From NCBI RefSeq assembly GCF_025685565.1, contig NZ_JAGSYE010000001.1, forward strand, positions 1,984,001 through 2,048,000: a DNA stretch of 64,000 nucleotides. Reading direction: 5' to 3'. This DNA comes from Granulicella aggregans (GTDB lineage Bacteria; Acidobacteriota; Terriglobia; Terriglobales; Acidobacteriaceae). Under the pieces are notes generated by a model. That model saw nothing but the letters and a program-made list of their open reading frames with translations, was not told where the DNA came from and made no database searches. Positions 8,812 to 18,487 of this stretch are shown here, piece by piece. The translations under genes and the position numbers were made by a program. The first letter of the stretch is position 1. Every line of letters starts with the position of its first letter.

Positions 8812-9307
8812 TTTTCTTCGCTCCGGAGAACACTGAAGGGCTAACCCTGTCAGGAGTGATTTGTGGAAATGCGGCGCTGTACGGGGAACGGGTAACCTTC
8901 TAAGCCTTGGTTCGAAACGGTTTGAGGAGGAAAACTGTATCGAACCGAAACGGATACTATGCCTATGAAACGACGATTGGCAACAAATCTTTCTCGAGAA
9001 AACGCATTTAAATCACGTAAGCGATAACGCTATCGACGGCTGTCCGTTGAAGCCCTCAAATGTCCGCCGACCGCAATCACTTACTCGATCGCGAGACTTC
9101 TTTGATGACCCGGCCCAACCTTGCGGCATTCTGTCGCAATATATGGTCGCAAGCGGGAAACTTTCACCCACACACTTCGTCTCCTAATTAATTGAGAGTT
9201 ACAGTCGCGCGGGCTCGTGCAGCCTGCGGAAGCCGATTTTTACAGTTACAGGCCAGAACTGGTTGTATGGGACTTGACCAGCCCGAGGTGTTCGGAACTA
9301 TTAAGAG
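8812..9307. other. 496-base non-coding region between divergent genes
   Basis: This stretch between the GvpL/F-like gene (minus) and the DUF5666 gene (plus) is visibly more AT-rich than its flanks and contains no ORF I would defend. It must hold two divergent promoters. AT-rich blocks near 8985-9015 and 9183-9195 (TAATTAATTG) are the likeliest core promoter places, but I could not assign -35/-10 pairs with confidence. Confidence 0.5.
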
Positions 9308-10603
9308 ATGATTCAACCCATGATTGAAGCTGAAACCCAAGACGGAGTTCAATACGGATGCAGGCAGAGCGCTTGCGGGGGCAACTCGCGGCCTGAAGCT
9401 GCCGCCAGGCTGCTCTCTGCCACGCGGCGCTTGACGATGCAGGCCTGCATGACGCTCGCCCCGGTAGCCATCGCGATACTGGCACTGCCCGGGGGGTCGG
9501 GTCTGGCGTTCGCCCAGGCTACGGCTCCTTCCCGCCAGATCGGTACGGTGAAGCAGGTCACACCCAACAAGCTGATCATTGCGAACGATGCAGGGCAGAG
9601 CATCTCTGTAAGCGTCGTCGACGGGGCCAAGGTGCTTCAGCTTTCGCCAGGGAGCACCGACCTTAAGACCGCGCTGGCTATCTCTCTTGCAGACATCGAA
9701 ACGGGCGACCGCGTTCTTGTGACCGGTCATCAGGATGCTCCGGACGCCATGACCGTCTCCCGGGTCATTCTGATGAAGTCCACCGATATCGCTCAGAAAA
9801 ATGAGGCGGAGCAGGCTGACTGGCAGAAGCGCGGCACGGGCGGTCTGGTTAGCGCCGTCGATCCCGCCAGCGGCACGATCACCATCAGCTCGCGCGGCAA
9901 GAAGATCGCAGTTGAGACGCAGCCCTCAACCGTGTACCGGCGCTATTCCAACGGCTCGGTTAAATTCTCGGACGCAGTTGTAGGGACTCGGGACCAGATC
10001 CAGGTAGGCGACCAGCTACGCGCCCGAGGTGAGAAGTCGGTCGACGGAGGTTCCATCAAGGCAGAAGAGATCGTCTCCGGAGCATTTGAGAACCTGGCGG
10101 GAACGGTCACGGCGATCGATGCTGCTTCGCAGACTTTTACGCTGACAGATATTTCCACCAAGAAGTCGTATTCCATTGCAGTGACCGCCAACTCCAGCCT
10201 TCGCGCCCTGCCGCCAGACGCTGCCGCGCGCTTCGCTGCACGTGCAAGAGGCGGAGACCAGAGCGCCGGCGGTGCCGGAGCCGACAAACCCAAGCTGCCT
10301 CCGGCCGCCGCAGTTGCGGTCGGTGACCCTCATTCTGAAATAAGGGGTGCGGGAACAGGGTCGGCGGGCGGCGATCTCTCGCAGCTCGTAAATCGGCTTC
10401 CTCAGGGCTCGCTGAGCGACCTTCACACTGGCGAGGTCTTGATGGTCGTTGCCGAAAAGACGGCACCCGGCGGCGATGGGCTGATCGCGATCACAGTGCT
10501 CTCAGGAGTTGAGCCGATTTTGATAGCCACACCGAAGGGAACTGCGTCGATGACGCTGTCGCCATGGAACTTCGGCGGCGGCCAGGACGGCGGGGGCGCT
10601 TAG
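9308..10603 (+). CDS. Exported DUF5666-domain protein
   Basis: Secreted or periplasmic protein of up to 431 residues. A hydrophobic signal (PVAIAILALPGGSGLAFAQA) lies at about residues 51-70 of the long reading, so ATG 9437 may be the true start; 9308 is kept as the longest supported frame. The mature part has at least two repeated OB-like DUF5666 modules, seen in matching phrases such as IGTVKQVTPNKLIIAND, GTGGLVSAVDPASGTITI and LAGTVTAIDAASQTFTL. The C-terminal third is Ala/Gly/Pro-rich and probably disordered. It lies just upstream of the Oar-like receptor gene on the same strand (197-base gap), suggesting a shared envelope function. Biochemical function is unknown. Confidence 0.82.
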   Translation: MIQPMIEAETQDGVQYGCRQSACGGNSRPEAAARLLSATRRLTMQACMTLAPVAIAILALPGGSGLAFAQATAPSRQIGTVKQVTPNKLIIANDAGQSISVSVVDGAKVLQLSPGSTDLKTALAISLADIETGDRVLVTGHQDAPDAMTVSRVILMKSTDIAQKNEAEQADWQKRGTGGLVSAVDPASGTITISSRGKKIAVETQPSTVYRRYSNGSVKFSDAVVGTRDQIQVGDQLRARGEKSVDGGSIKAEEIVSGAFENLAGTVTAIDAASQTFTLTDISTKKSYSIAVTANSSLRALPPDAAARFAARARGGDQSAGGAGADKPKLPPAAAVAVGDPHSEIRGAGTGSAGGDLSQLVNRLPQGSLSDLHTGEVLMVVAEKTAPGGDGLIAITVLSGVEPILIATPKGTASMTLSPWNFGGGQDGGGA

Positions 10604-10800
10604 GCGATAGCCTGTATTTGTGGGTGAAACTGTTGCTGGGGCAGGCGACCCGAGATTTCGGGACGCCTTGGAGTGAGTCTCCGCTGGCAGGAAGCTTCCA
10701 GCCGGAAATCTGAAACAGTACCGCAAATGCAAATGTTGCCGGATCCCGCAACCGGGTTGAGGTGTACGCCCGAAAGCAAAATGAGTTCTAAGGAGTTTTG

Positions 10801-13752
10801 ATGTCTGTTCGTTTCAGCGCCTCCCCCCTCTTGACGCTTCTGATCGCATCGGTCCTGATCGCTGTCCCTGTGACGCGTGCGCAAGCGCCCAAGCCTGTGC
10901 CAGCGGCTTCCTCAGGGGCGGCCCAGAATGGCGGGGCTGCCGCAGCGTCAGCGACCGTCAAAGGGACGATCGCCGATCCTGACGGTGCGGTGATCCCCGG
11001 TGCCACGATCACCCTTACGTCGGCGTCGGGCAAGGCAACCGTGATCACCTCGCAGGCGGACGGAACCTACCAGGCGACGAACCTGCGTCCGGGAACTTAT
11101 TCCTTGACGGTCACGATGCAAGGATTCGCCACTTTTGTGAAGCAGGGTGTCCGCGTCACTGCTGGTCAGGCGATGACGCTCGACGCGAAGATGACGGTCC
11201 AGGCTGCAAGTCAGCAGGTTAATGTTACGGCCAACGGTGCCACGGTGAGCGTGGATCAGGACAGTAACGCCAGCGCGACGGTGATCAAGGGTAAGGACCT
11301 CGATGCCCTGTCAGACGATCCCGACGAGCTTTCTTCGGAGCTCTCCGCGCTGGCCGGACCGTCGGCTGGCCCGAATGGCGGCCAGATCTACGTGGACGGT
11401 TTTACCGGTGGCCAGCTTCCTCCGAAGTCTTCGATCCGCGAGATTCGCATCAACCAGAACCCTTTTTCGGCGCAGTACGACAAGGTGGGATACGGTCGCG
11501 TCGAGGTCTTCACTAAACCCGGAGCGGACAAGTTTCACGGCTTTTTTCAGGCCAATGGCAACGCCGACTTTCTGAATACGAAGAGCCCATTTCTAGGAAC
11601 GACTGAGCAGGAGCCGTATCACACCATCTTTGTCTTAGGGAATCTGACAGGGCCGATTACGTCGAAGTCGTCATTCAACCTCGGTGGATCTCACCGTATC
11701 ATCCAGGACAATACCGTATTCTTCGGCTCCATTTATGCGCTTCCGGGTTCGACTGCGCTATGCGCGCCCGGCGAAGCGGGCTGCACGGAGCAGACGAATG
11801 TCTCCATTCCGACGCTCTATCCGCAGGTCCGGACGGACTTCACTCCTCGGCTCGACTATCAACTGGCAGAGAAGAATACGCTAACCGTGCGGTATCAGTA
11901 CGAGACGAACTCGCAACAGAACGATGGTACGGGAGGTCTTGATCTGCCGTCTGCCGGCTATAACCTGGATGCGACTGAGAATACGATCCAGGTGGTCGAC
12001 AGCCAGATCTTCAGCGATAAGCTGATCAACGAGACGCGATTTGAGTACAGCCGGGACAAGAGTACGCAGACGCCGAACCTGGTGGCCCCCAGTGTGTCTA
12101 TTCAGGGAGGCTTCACCGGAGGGGGATCGAGCGCGCTGACGGTCAACGATCACCAGGACCACTTCGAGGTGCAGAACTACACTTCGCTGGCACTTGCGCA
12201 TCACTTCATCCGGATGGGTGGAAGGCTGCGGACGACGCGTGACGCCAACTTCAGCAACGCGCAGGCGCTGGGTGTCTTCAGCTACAGCAGTCTGGATGAC
12301 TATAAGAACGGAGCGTCGCCATCACAGTACAAGGTGGCGGAGTATGCGCAGCCTTCGGTGAATGCGACACTTGCCGATCTGGGAATCTATGCGGAAGACG
12401 ATTGGAAGATCAAGCCGAACCTGACGTTCAGCTACGGTCTTCGCTACGAGACCCAGAACCACCTAAAGGACCATCACGACTTCGCACCGCGCCTCTCTTT
12501 CGCTTACGGCCTGGGGAACAAGAGCAACCCGCAGACTGTACTTCGCGGCGGCTTCGGTGTCTTCTACGACCGGTTTACGCTAACCAACGTGATCACGACG
12601 ATCCAGGAGAACGGTACGAACCAGCAGTTGTTTACCGTGCGATCGCCAGGCGCTGCGTGCACGCCGACTACCCAGAGTGCGGCAAACTGCGGGACGACCG
12701 CCGGGACTGCGGCTGCGCAGACGACCTACTCCGAAGGCCCGAACCTGCGCAGTCCCTACCTGATGCAGTTTGCGATCGGAGCGGACAGGCAGTTGGGCAA
12801 GATCGGAACGGTTTCGGTCAACTATCTGCACATGCGTGGCGTGCATCAGTTCAATAGCCAGAATGTTGACATTCCAGAGCTCGACGGTGCGACGGACACC
12901 TATGTTTCGACGGGCCAGGCGTATCAGTTTGCGTCGGATGGAGTGTTTACCCAGAATCAGCTTTCGATCAGCCCGCGTATCAACTATGGGAGATCGATCT
13001 CGTTGTGGGGGTATTACAGCCTGAACTATGCCAAGGCGGACAGTGCAGGTTCGGGGAGCTTCCCCTCGGTGGTGGGTAATTTGAAGGCGGATTATGGCCG
13101 CGCCAGCTTCGATACGCGGAACCGGCTGTTTATGGGGGGAAGCTTCTCGCTGCCGCACAGGGTTACCTTCTCACCGTTCATGGTGGCGACCTCGGGAACA
13201 CCGTTCAACATCATCACGGGAACCGATTTGAATGGCGACTCGATTCTGACTAACGACCGGCCCGGCATCGTGACTTCAGCAACACCGGCAGCGAATATTG
13301 TGGTCACGTCGCACGGCAGCTTCGACGTCAATCCCGCGCCCGGCGTAGCCCGCATTCCAATCAACTCTGGGACGGGGCCGGCGGCGTTTACGCTGAACCT
13401 GCGGGTGACGAAGACGATCGGATTTGGCCCGGAGACGGGGACTAAGAACGACTCGCAAGGTCAGGGCGGTCCACCCCGCGGAGGACCGCCGGGCGGTCGT
13501 GGTGGTGGCGGACGCGGTGGTCCGGGTGGTGGAGGCCCCGGTGGATTTGGCGGGGGTGCGAACTCTGGACGGCGCTACTCGGTGAGCTTCGGAGTTCTGG
13601 CTGCGAACGTGTTCAACGATGTGGATCGCGGCACGCCGTCCGGGGTCGTTACAAGCTCGAATTTTTACCAGTCGACGGGGCTGGCGGGAAACATCTTCTC
13701 GAGCAACTCGGCTGTACGACGCATCACGCTGCTTGCGACGTTCAGCTTCTAA
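10801..13752 (+). CDS. Oar-like TonB-dependent receptor with carboxypeptidase-regulatory N-terminal domain
   Basis: Outer-membrane protein of 983 residues. A signal peptide (about 1-27) is followed by a carboxypeptidase-regulatory-like beta-sandwich (about 55-140, GTIADPDGAVIPGATITL), a plug domain (about 150-255, QIYVDGFTGG and RVEVFTKPG) and a long beta-barrel. It ends in aromatic SF as outer-membrane proteins do. Near residues 884-922 there is a Gly/Pro/Arg-rich low-complexity insert placed inside the last barrel strands. AAGGAG lies 5 bases before ATG 10801, which decides the start. Such receptors are strongly expanded in Terriglobia; their ligands (often presumed to be polysaccharide breakdown products or peptides) are unknown here. 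Confidence 0.93.
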   Translation: MSVRFSASPLLTLLIASVLIAVPVTRAQAPKPVPAASSGAAQNGGAAAASATVKGTIADPDGAVIPGATITLTSASGKATVITSQADGTYQATNLRPGTYSLTVTMQGFATFVKQGVRVTAGQAMTLDAKMTVQAASQQVNVTANGATVSVDQDSNASATVIKGKDLDALSDDPDELSSELSALAGPSAGPNGGQIYVDGFTGGQLPPKSSIREIRINQNPFSAQYDKVGYGRVEVFTKPGADKFHGFFQANGNADFLNTKSPFLGTTEQEPYHTIFVLGNLTGPITSKSSFNLGGSHRIIQDNTVFFGSIYALPGSTALCAPGEAGCTEQTNVSIPTLYPQVRTDFTPRLDYQLAEKNTLTVRYQYETNSQQNDGTGGLDLPSAGYNLDATENTIQVVDSQIFSDKLINETRFEYSRDKSTQTPNLVAPSVSIQGGFTGGGSSALTVNDHQDHFEVQNYTSLALAHHFIRMGGRLRTTRDANFSNAQALGVFSYSSLDDYKNGASPSQYKVAEYAQPSVNATLADLGIYAEDDWKIKPNLTFSYGLRYETQNHLKDHHDFAPRLSFAYGLGNKSNPQTVLRGGFGVFYDRFTLTNVITTIQENGTNQQLFTVRSPGAACTPTTQSAANCGTTAGTAAAQTTYSEGPNLRSPYLMQFAIGADRQLGKIGTVSVNYLHMRGVHQFNSQNVDIPELDGATDTYVSTGQAYQFASDGVFTQNQLSISPRINYGRSISLWGYYSLNYAKADSAGSGSFPSVVGNLKADYGRASFDTRNRLFMGGSFSLPHRVTFSPFMVATSGTPFNIITGTDLNGDSILTNDRPGIVTSATPAANIVVTSHGSFDVNPAPGVARIPINSGTGPAAFTLNLRVTKTIGFGPETGTKNDSQGQGGPPRGGPPGGRGGGGRGGPGGGGPGGFGGGANSGRRYSVSFGVLAANVFNDVDRGTPSGVVTSSNFYQSTGLAGNIFSSNSAVRRITLLATFSF

Positions 13753-13811
13753 GTGGCTTCCCTCGAGATGACGAGTGTTTAGACAGGTTCTAAAGACGGC
13801 CATGCGGGAGG

Positions 13812-15176
13812 TTACGCGATGACGACAGTTTTCGCGTTCATAAACTCCCGCATGCCTGCCGCTGAGAGCTCTCGCCCGTAGCCTGAATGCTTGATGCCGC
13901 CGAACGGGAGCCGAGGATCGCTGGCGACCATTTTGTTCAGGAAGACCGATCCGGCCTGGATCTCCGTGACCATCCGCTGCTGCTCATCGGGGTCGCGCGT
14001 CCAGGCCGATGCGGCCAGACCGAATGGCGTGTCGTTCGCCATCTCGATTGCCTGGTTCAGGTCGTTGGCTTTGAAGAGGAGCGCGACGGGGCCGAAGATC
14101 TCATCGTGATATACAGAGGCGGTGCGCGGCAGGCCGGCGAGGACCGTTGGCTCAAAGTAGAAGCCAGGACCGAGGATGCGACGGCCTCCTGTAAGCAATT
14201 TTGCTCCGGCAGTGATGGCCGCATTGACCTGCTGGTCGAGGTTCTCCAGTTGGCGGCGCGTTGCCATCGGGCCTATCTGGGTTGCATCGATCATTGGGTC
14301 GCCAACCCGCATCGCGGCCATGGCGGCGACGAAGAGCCGTTCGAACTCGTTATAGATCGCGGCATGGACGATGAAGCGCTTGGCGGCTATACAAGACTGC
14401 CCGCTATTGATGCAGCGGGACTGAACAGCGTTCTCGACTGCGAGATCAAGGTCGGCCGAGCTCATGACGAGAAAGGGATCGCTGCCGCCAAGTTCGAGCA
14501 CAGACTTCTTGATGAGCCAACCAGCCTGCGCGCCCACGGCGCGGCCCGCGGACTCCGAACCGGTGAGCGTTACGGCCACAATGCGCTCATCGGCGAGCAC
14601 ACCGTCAACCTGGCGGGTCTCGATCAGAAGCGTCTGAAACGTGCCACGGGGGAAGCCCGCACGGCGCACGAGTGATTCGATGGCGAGCGCGCATTGAGGC
14701 ACATTTGGCGCGTGCTTCAGCAGGCCTACGTTGCCGGCCATTAACGCGGGGGCAAGGAAGCGGAAGACCTGCCAGAAGGGGAAGTTCCATGGCATCACGG
14801 CGAGGACGACGCCGAGCGGGTCCCAGCGAACGTAGCTGCGAGAGGCTTCGGTGGTGATGATCTCCGGCGCGAGCATGCGGACTGCGTTCTCCGCGTAATA
14901 CCGACAGGCCGCGGCGCACTTGGCGAGCTCTGCGTGGGACGCCTTGATCGGCTTGCCCATCTCCGTTGTGATCATTTCGGCGAGCTCGACCGCATCTTCC
15001 TCAAGCAGGTTCGCGAGTTTCCGCATACAGAGCGAGCGATGGCTCATGGGAACCGCCGCGTAGCTCTTGAAGGCCTTGGAGGCGAGGTCGAGCTTCTGCT
15101 GGATCGCATCGCCGGAGAGAGGTTCGAAGCGCCGGATGAGCTCGCCGGTAGCGGGATTGATCGATTCAATGGCCAT
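13812..15176 (-). CDS. NAD(P)-dependent succinate-semialdehyde dehydrogenase-type aldehyde dehydrogenase
   Basis: Aldehyde dehydrogenase of 454 residues, close in length and shape to E. coli Sad/YneI. Visible are the oxyanion Asn in MPWNFPFWQ, the general-base Glu in LELGGSDPF and the catalytic Cys in [12 protein letters not shown], plus the ending IFGPVA...[15 protein letters not shown] typical of the family. ATG 15176 lies 2 bases past the stop of the ureidoglycolate amidohydrolase gene, so it is co-transcribed with the ureide genes. The substrate may be succinate semialdehyde or another short semialdehyde; its place in purine catabolism is not standard and is inferred only from position. 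Confidence 0.9.
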   Translation of the reverse strand: MAIESINPATGELIRRFEPLSGDAIQQKLDLASKAFKSYAAVPMSHRSLCMRKLANLLEEDAVELAEMITTEMGKPIKASHAELAKCAAACRYYAENAVRMLAPEIITTEASRSYVRWDPLGVVLAVMPWNFPFWQVFRFLAPALMAGNVGLLKHAPNVPQCALAIESLVRRAGFPRGTFQTLLIETRQVDGVLADERIVAVTLTGSESAGRAVGAQAGWLIKKSVLELGGSDPFLVMSSADLDLAVENAVQSRCINSGQSCIAAKRFIVHAAIYNEFERLFVAAMAAMRVGDPMIDATQIGPMATRRQLENLDQQVNAAITAGAKLLTGGRRILGPGFYFEPTVLAGLPRTASVYHDEIFGPVALLFKANDLNQAIEMANDTPFGLAASAWTRDPDEQQRMVTEIQAGSVFLNKMVASDPRLPFGGIKHSGYGRELSAAGMREFMNAKTVVIA

Positions 15177-15178
15177 GA

Positions 15179-16456
15179 TTACTCTGCTGCGAGTCTGGCG
15201 AGTGCGTGGGCGAGGACAAGTGTTCCACGTGCGATGTCCTCTGGTGAAGAGAATTCGTCGGGGCGATGGCTCACACCGCCGCGGCAGGGGATAAAGATCA
15301 TCGCAATGGGAGCGATGCGGGCCATGAAGAGCGAGTCGTGATAGGCGCGGCTGACCATCTTCTTAGGTGAGATGCCAAGTTCCGCGCAGACGGCGTCGAG
15401 GGTTTCGACGATGTGCGGGGAGGATTGAGCGGGAGCGTCGGCGTTGACCAGCTCTTCTTCGAAGGTGACGCGGCGGCGGTCTGCGATTTCGGCGTAATCT
15501 GCGCGTACCGCCTGCATCACGGATTCACGACGCTCGGGATCGGTGTCGCGAATGTCGAGTTGAAGCACGACGCGGCTGGGCACGCTGTTGACCGCCCCGG
15601 GAAAGACGCTGCAGGTGCCGACCGTGGCGACGGTATCGCTGGTGCCGGATGCGGCGTTGGCGGCGAGGGCGTGGCGCTCGATGGAGAGAATAAGTTCGGA
15701 GGCGGCGCAGAGGGCGTCGCGACGATCGGGCATCAGCAGCGCCCCCGCGTGACCGCCGAAGCCGCTGATGGTGAATCGGTATCCAGCGGGCGCGGCGATG
15801 CTGGTGACGATGCCGAGGGGCAGGGCCTCGCGTTCAAGCAGCGGGCCCTGCTCGATGTGGAGCTCCAGCCAGGCGTGGTAGAAGCCTTGTTTGAGTTGAA
15901 CTGACGCGAGGTCGCCTGAGAAGCCAGCGGCTTTGCGGACGTCGCTCAGAGTGCCTTGCGATTCTGCATCGAGCGTGTCGGGCATGGAGTCCGCGCGCTG
16001 GGGGTCTAGCGTGCCTGAGAGCAGACGGCTGCCCAGGCAGCCGATGCCGAAGCGGGTTGGCTCTTCTGAGGTGAGGAGAAGCAACTCGATGCTGCGGCGG
16101 AAGCGTTGGCCGCTGCGCTTCAGCGCCCGCATCGCTTCGAGGCCGCCAAGGACGCCGACTGTTCCGTCGTACATGCCAGCGTGCGGGATCGCGTCGATGT
16201 GCGATCCGGTGCCGACGGCGGGAAGATCGGGATCAGTTCCATGCCAGCGAATGAACGTGTTGCCAACGGCGTCCTCGCGGACGGAGAAACCCTCTGCGGC
16301 GGCGAGTTCCTTGAGCCAGGCGCGGGCACGCAGGTCGTCTTCTGTGAATACGATCCGAGTAACGGCGGTGCCAACGGGGCTGCGTTCGGCATGCGTAAAG
16401 CGGGCCAGTTCCGCAAGCTCTGCGCTGAGGCGCGCTCCGTCTATTTCAATCTTCAT
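15179..16456 (-). CDS. uah: Ureidoglycolate amidohydrolase (plant-type UAH, M20 family)
   Basis: Cytosolic metal-dependent amidohydrolase of 425 residues, predicted to release glyoxylate, CO2 and ammonia from ureidoglycolate. M20 metal ligands are visible as His86 (GTGSHIDAIP), Asp97 (MYDGTVG) and Glu131/132 (SEEPTRFG). The middle (LGIVTSIAAPA, GGHAGALLMP) and end (SRAYHDSLFMARI, MIFIPC) match the shape of plant UAH far better than AllC, which has HAGTTPM. ATG 16456 is chosen; a longer frame to 16540 would overlap allE by 76 bases. It is the step after AllE and lies 8 bases downstream of it. A general carbamoylase is the alternative, but the context argues for UAH. Confidence 0.87.
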   Translation of the reverse strand: MKIEIDGARLSAELAELARFTHAERSPVGTAVTRIVFTEDDLRARAWLKELAAAEGFSVREDAVGNTFIRWHGTDPDLPAVGTGSHIDAIPHAGMYDGTVGVLGGLEAMRALKRSGQRFRRSIELLLLTSEEPTRFGIGCLGSRLLSGTLDPQRADSMPDTLDAESQGTLSDVRKAAGFSGDLASVQLKQGFYHAWLELHIEQGPLLEREALPLGIVTSIAAPAGYRFTISGFGGHAGALLMPDRRDALCAASELILSIERHALAANAASGTSDTVATVGTCSVFPGAVNSVPSRVVLQLDIRDTDPERRESVMQAVRADYAEIADRRRVTFEEELVNADAPAQSSPHIVETLDAVCAELGISPKKMVSRAYHDSLFMARIAPIAMIFIPCRGGVSHRPDEFSSPEDIARGTLVLAHALARLAAE

Positions 16457-16464
16457 AGAGCACC

Positions 16465-17199
16465 TCAGCCGATGGGATGGCGATTCCAGTCTTTGTAGAT
16501 CAGATACTTTGCGGGCTGTTTGCCCAGCGCTCCGAACCACTGCGGGCAGAACGGTGCCATCCAGATAAAATCGCCCGCTGTAACCGGGTACCAGTTGTCG
16601 CCAAGCCGATAGATGCCGCCGCCTTCGAGCATGAGCAAGCCGTGCTCCATGACGTGAATTTCGACCAGCGCGAGCGCCGCGCCGGGCTGGTAGGTCATGG
16701 TATTCACAGCGAAGTCGAAGCTGGTATTGTCAGGGAGAAGAACACGTACCTGAAGGTCCTCGTCTCCCATCAACGCGACCGAGGCGACGTTGTCTTCGTG
16801 GCCCACGAGCAGAGCCGAAGGGGCTGTCCCTTCGAGCGGCTCGTAGGGCTTTTCGATTACTGCGAGGACGGTCTTCTGCTGTGCTGTCAGCGTATGTGCA
16901 AGCCCGGGTGGAATGTAGGCGAACGATCCAGCGGTGAGCGTCTTGAAGCTGGTGTCGGTCGTGAGATCTGCAACTCCGGAGGTTACATATAGAAACCGTT
17001 GTAGCGATGTCGCGCCAAGCGTGCCCTGCGACTCGAGTTCTGCCGTGTATTGCGTGAACGCTGCGCCAGCGGCGGGAGCGACGTGGACGATTGCAGCGGC
17101 GTTGGTCATGCCCGGGAGCACGGTGCGAATGAATGTGTCCGGCGTCTGCAGGATGTGGTCGCGCTTCATGCTGCTGCGTGTGTGGCCAAGGTTATGCAT
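16465..17199 (-). CDS. allE: (S)-ureidoglycine aminohydrolase (bicupin)
   Basis: A 244-residue bicupin that removes ammonia from (S)-ureidoglycine to give (S)-ureidoglycolate, a Mn-dependent reaction in the family. The N-terminal cupin has FLYVTSGVADL and YIPPGLAHTL; the catalytic C-terminal cupin carries EIHVMEHGLLMLEGGGIYRL and ends in YLIYKDWNRHPIG. The conserved opening LGHTRSSMKRDHIL supports ATG 17199, which overlaps the allC stop by 8 bases (translational coupling). It lies between the two M20 amidohydrolase genes whose product and substrate it connects. All expected metal ligands of the second cupin (His, Glu, His region) appear present. Confidence 0.92.
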   Translation of the reverse strand: MHNLGHTRSSMKRDHILQTPDTFIRTVLPGMTNAAAIVHVAPAAGAAFTQYTAELESQGTLGATSLQRFLYVTSGVADLTTDTSFKTLTAGSFAYIPPGLAHTLTAQQKTVLAVIEKPYEPLEGTAPSALLVGHEDNVASVALMGDEDLQVRVLLPDNTSFDFAVNTMTYQPGAALALVEIHVMEHGLLMLEGGGIYRLGDNWYPVTAGDFIWMAPFCPQWFGALGKQPAKYLIYKDWNRHPIG

Positions 17200-18478
17200 G
17201 GGCCTCCGTGGCAGGTTGAGGTATCGCTTGGGTTACGTGGTTGGCCTTCAGAAGCTCGACAAAGACGAGAGACGTTGCAAGCGCGGCTTCAACATCCTCG
17301 GGTAGGACGCTTTCGTCAGGATGATGGCTGAGTCCGCCGGGGCTGCGGAGGAAGAGCATCGAGATAGGTACGCGTTCCGCGACGATGCGGGCATCGTGTC
17401 CAGCGCCGCTAGGCATGATGCGTGCGGGGGAACCCGCGGCTTCGGCTGCTTCGAGCAGCAGCTTCGAAAGCGCAAAGTCGGTGGGAACCGCGTCTTCATG
17501 CGATGAAGCGAGCACGCTGAGCTGAACGCCACGGACTTCGCCGGAGTTTGTTGCTGCCGCCAAGAGCGCATTCGCTGCCTTGCGTCGAATCTCATCGTCA
17601 GCGTGGCGGACATCAAGCGTAGCCAGCACTTCGCCGGCGATGACGTTGCCAGCTCCGGGTCGCGTCTGCACCTTGCCAACCGTCGCTGCAAGGCCGAGTA
17701 TGGCCTTCGCGTGGCGCTCTACTTCGCAGATCCACTCTGCGGCGGCGGCCATGGCGTCGTGGCGCAGATGCATCGGAGTTGTTCCGGCGTGATTGGCCTG
17801 ACCGCTGAAACGAAGCTGCATGCGCGTCTGGCCGACGATCGCGGAGACGACGCCGAGTTGCAGGTCTTCGCTCTCGAGTAGCGGACCCTGCTCGATGTGG
17901 ACCTCAAGATAGGCGAATGCCTCGCTACTTACGACTGCCGCCGGAAACCGTGCAGGATCGAGCCCAAAGTCGCGAATGGCCGTCTCGACGCTGATGCCTT
18001 GTGCATCTTTGCGCTGCAGCGCTTCACCATTGAGTGAGCCTGCCAAGGCCATGCTGCCGAGATAAGGCTTGCCAAAGCGAACGCCCTCTTCTTCAGAGAA
18101 GCCGACGATCTCAATCGCGAAAGGAAGATGTTCTCCGCGCAGCTCTTCGATGAGCGCAACACCAAGGACGACGCCGAGGATGCCATCGAAGGCACCGGCG
18201 TTCGGGACGGTATCGAGGTGCGACCCCATGATGAGACGATCTACACTCTCGGTACTGGGGCCATCGTTGCCGGGATAGACGCCGCGCAGGTTGCCGACGG
18301 CGTCGATCCATACCGACATACCCGCGGCCTCCATCCAGCCGCGCAGCAGCGTATGCACCTTGTGCATCGAGGGCGCCAGGAAGGTGCGCGTCGTCTCGCC
18401 GGGAACTTCGGTGCAGGCGGCGATCTCGCGGCACCGGGCGATGATCTTTTCAGCGCGTTGTGTGGCGAGAAGCGGCAT
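17192..18478 (-). CDS. allC: Allantoate amidohydrolase (M20 family)
   Basis: Cytosolic amidohydrolase of 428 residues converting allantoate to ureidoglycine, CO2 and ammonia. Metal ligands: His87 (MGSHLDTVP), Asp98 (AFDGILGV), and the Glu pair near 130 (FSEEEGVRFG). The AllC-type SAIVGQTRM, HAGTTPMHLRHDAM and SGAGHDARIVA stretches are present. It starts 9 bases after the urate oxidase stop and overlaps allE by 8 bases, matching the order of reactions. A beta-ureidopropionase or other N-carbamoyl amidohydrolase would look similar, but the operon decides the call. Confidence 0.9.
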   Translation of the reverse strand: MPLLATQRAEKIIARCREIAACTEVPGETTRTFLAPSMHKVHTLLRGWMEAAGMSVWIDAVGNLRGVYPGNDGPSTESVDRLIMGSHLDTVPNAGAFDGILGVVLGVALIEELRGEHLPFAIEIVGFSEEEGVRFGKPYLGSMALAGSLNGEALQRKDAQGISVETAIRDFGLDPARFPAAVVSSEAFAYLEVHIEQGPLLESEDLQLGVVSAIVGQTRMQLRFSGQANHAGTTPMHLRHDAMAAAAEWICEVERHAKAILGLAATVGKVQTRPGAGNVIAGEVLATLDVRHADDEIRRKAANALLAAATNSGEVRGVQLSVLASSHEDAVPTDFALSKLLLEAAEAAGSPARIMPSGAGHDARIVAERVPISMLFLRSPGGLSHHPDESVLPEDVEAALATSLVFVELLKANHVTQAIPQPATEAHA

Positions 18479-18487
18479 CAGTCTCTC

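Noticed and set aside
8959..9030. Tiny basic ORF in the 8812-9307 gap
   Set aside because: About 20 codons and no RBS; the gap is better read as divergent promoters.
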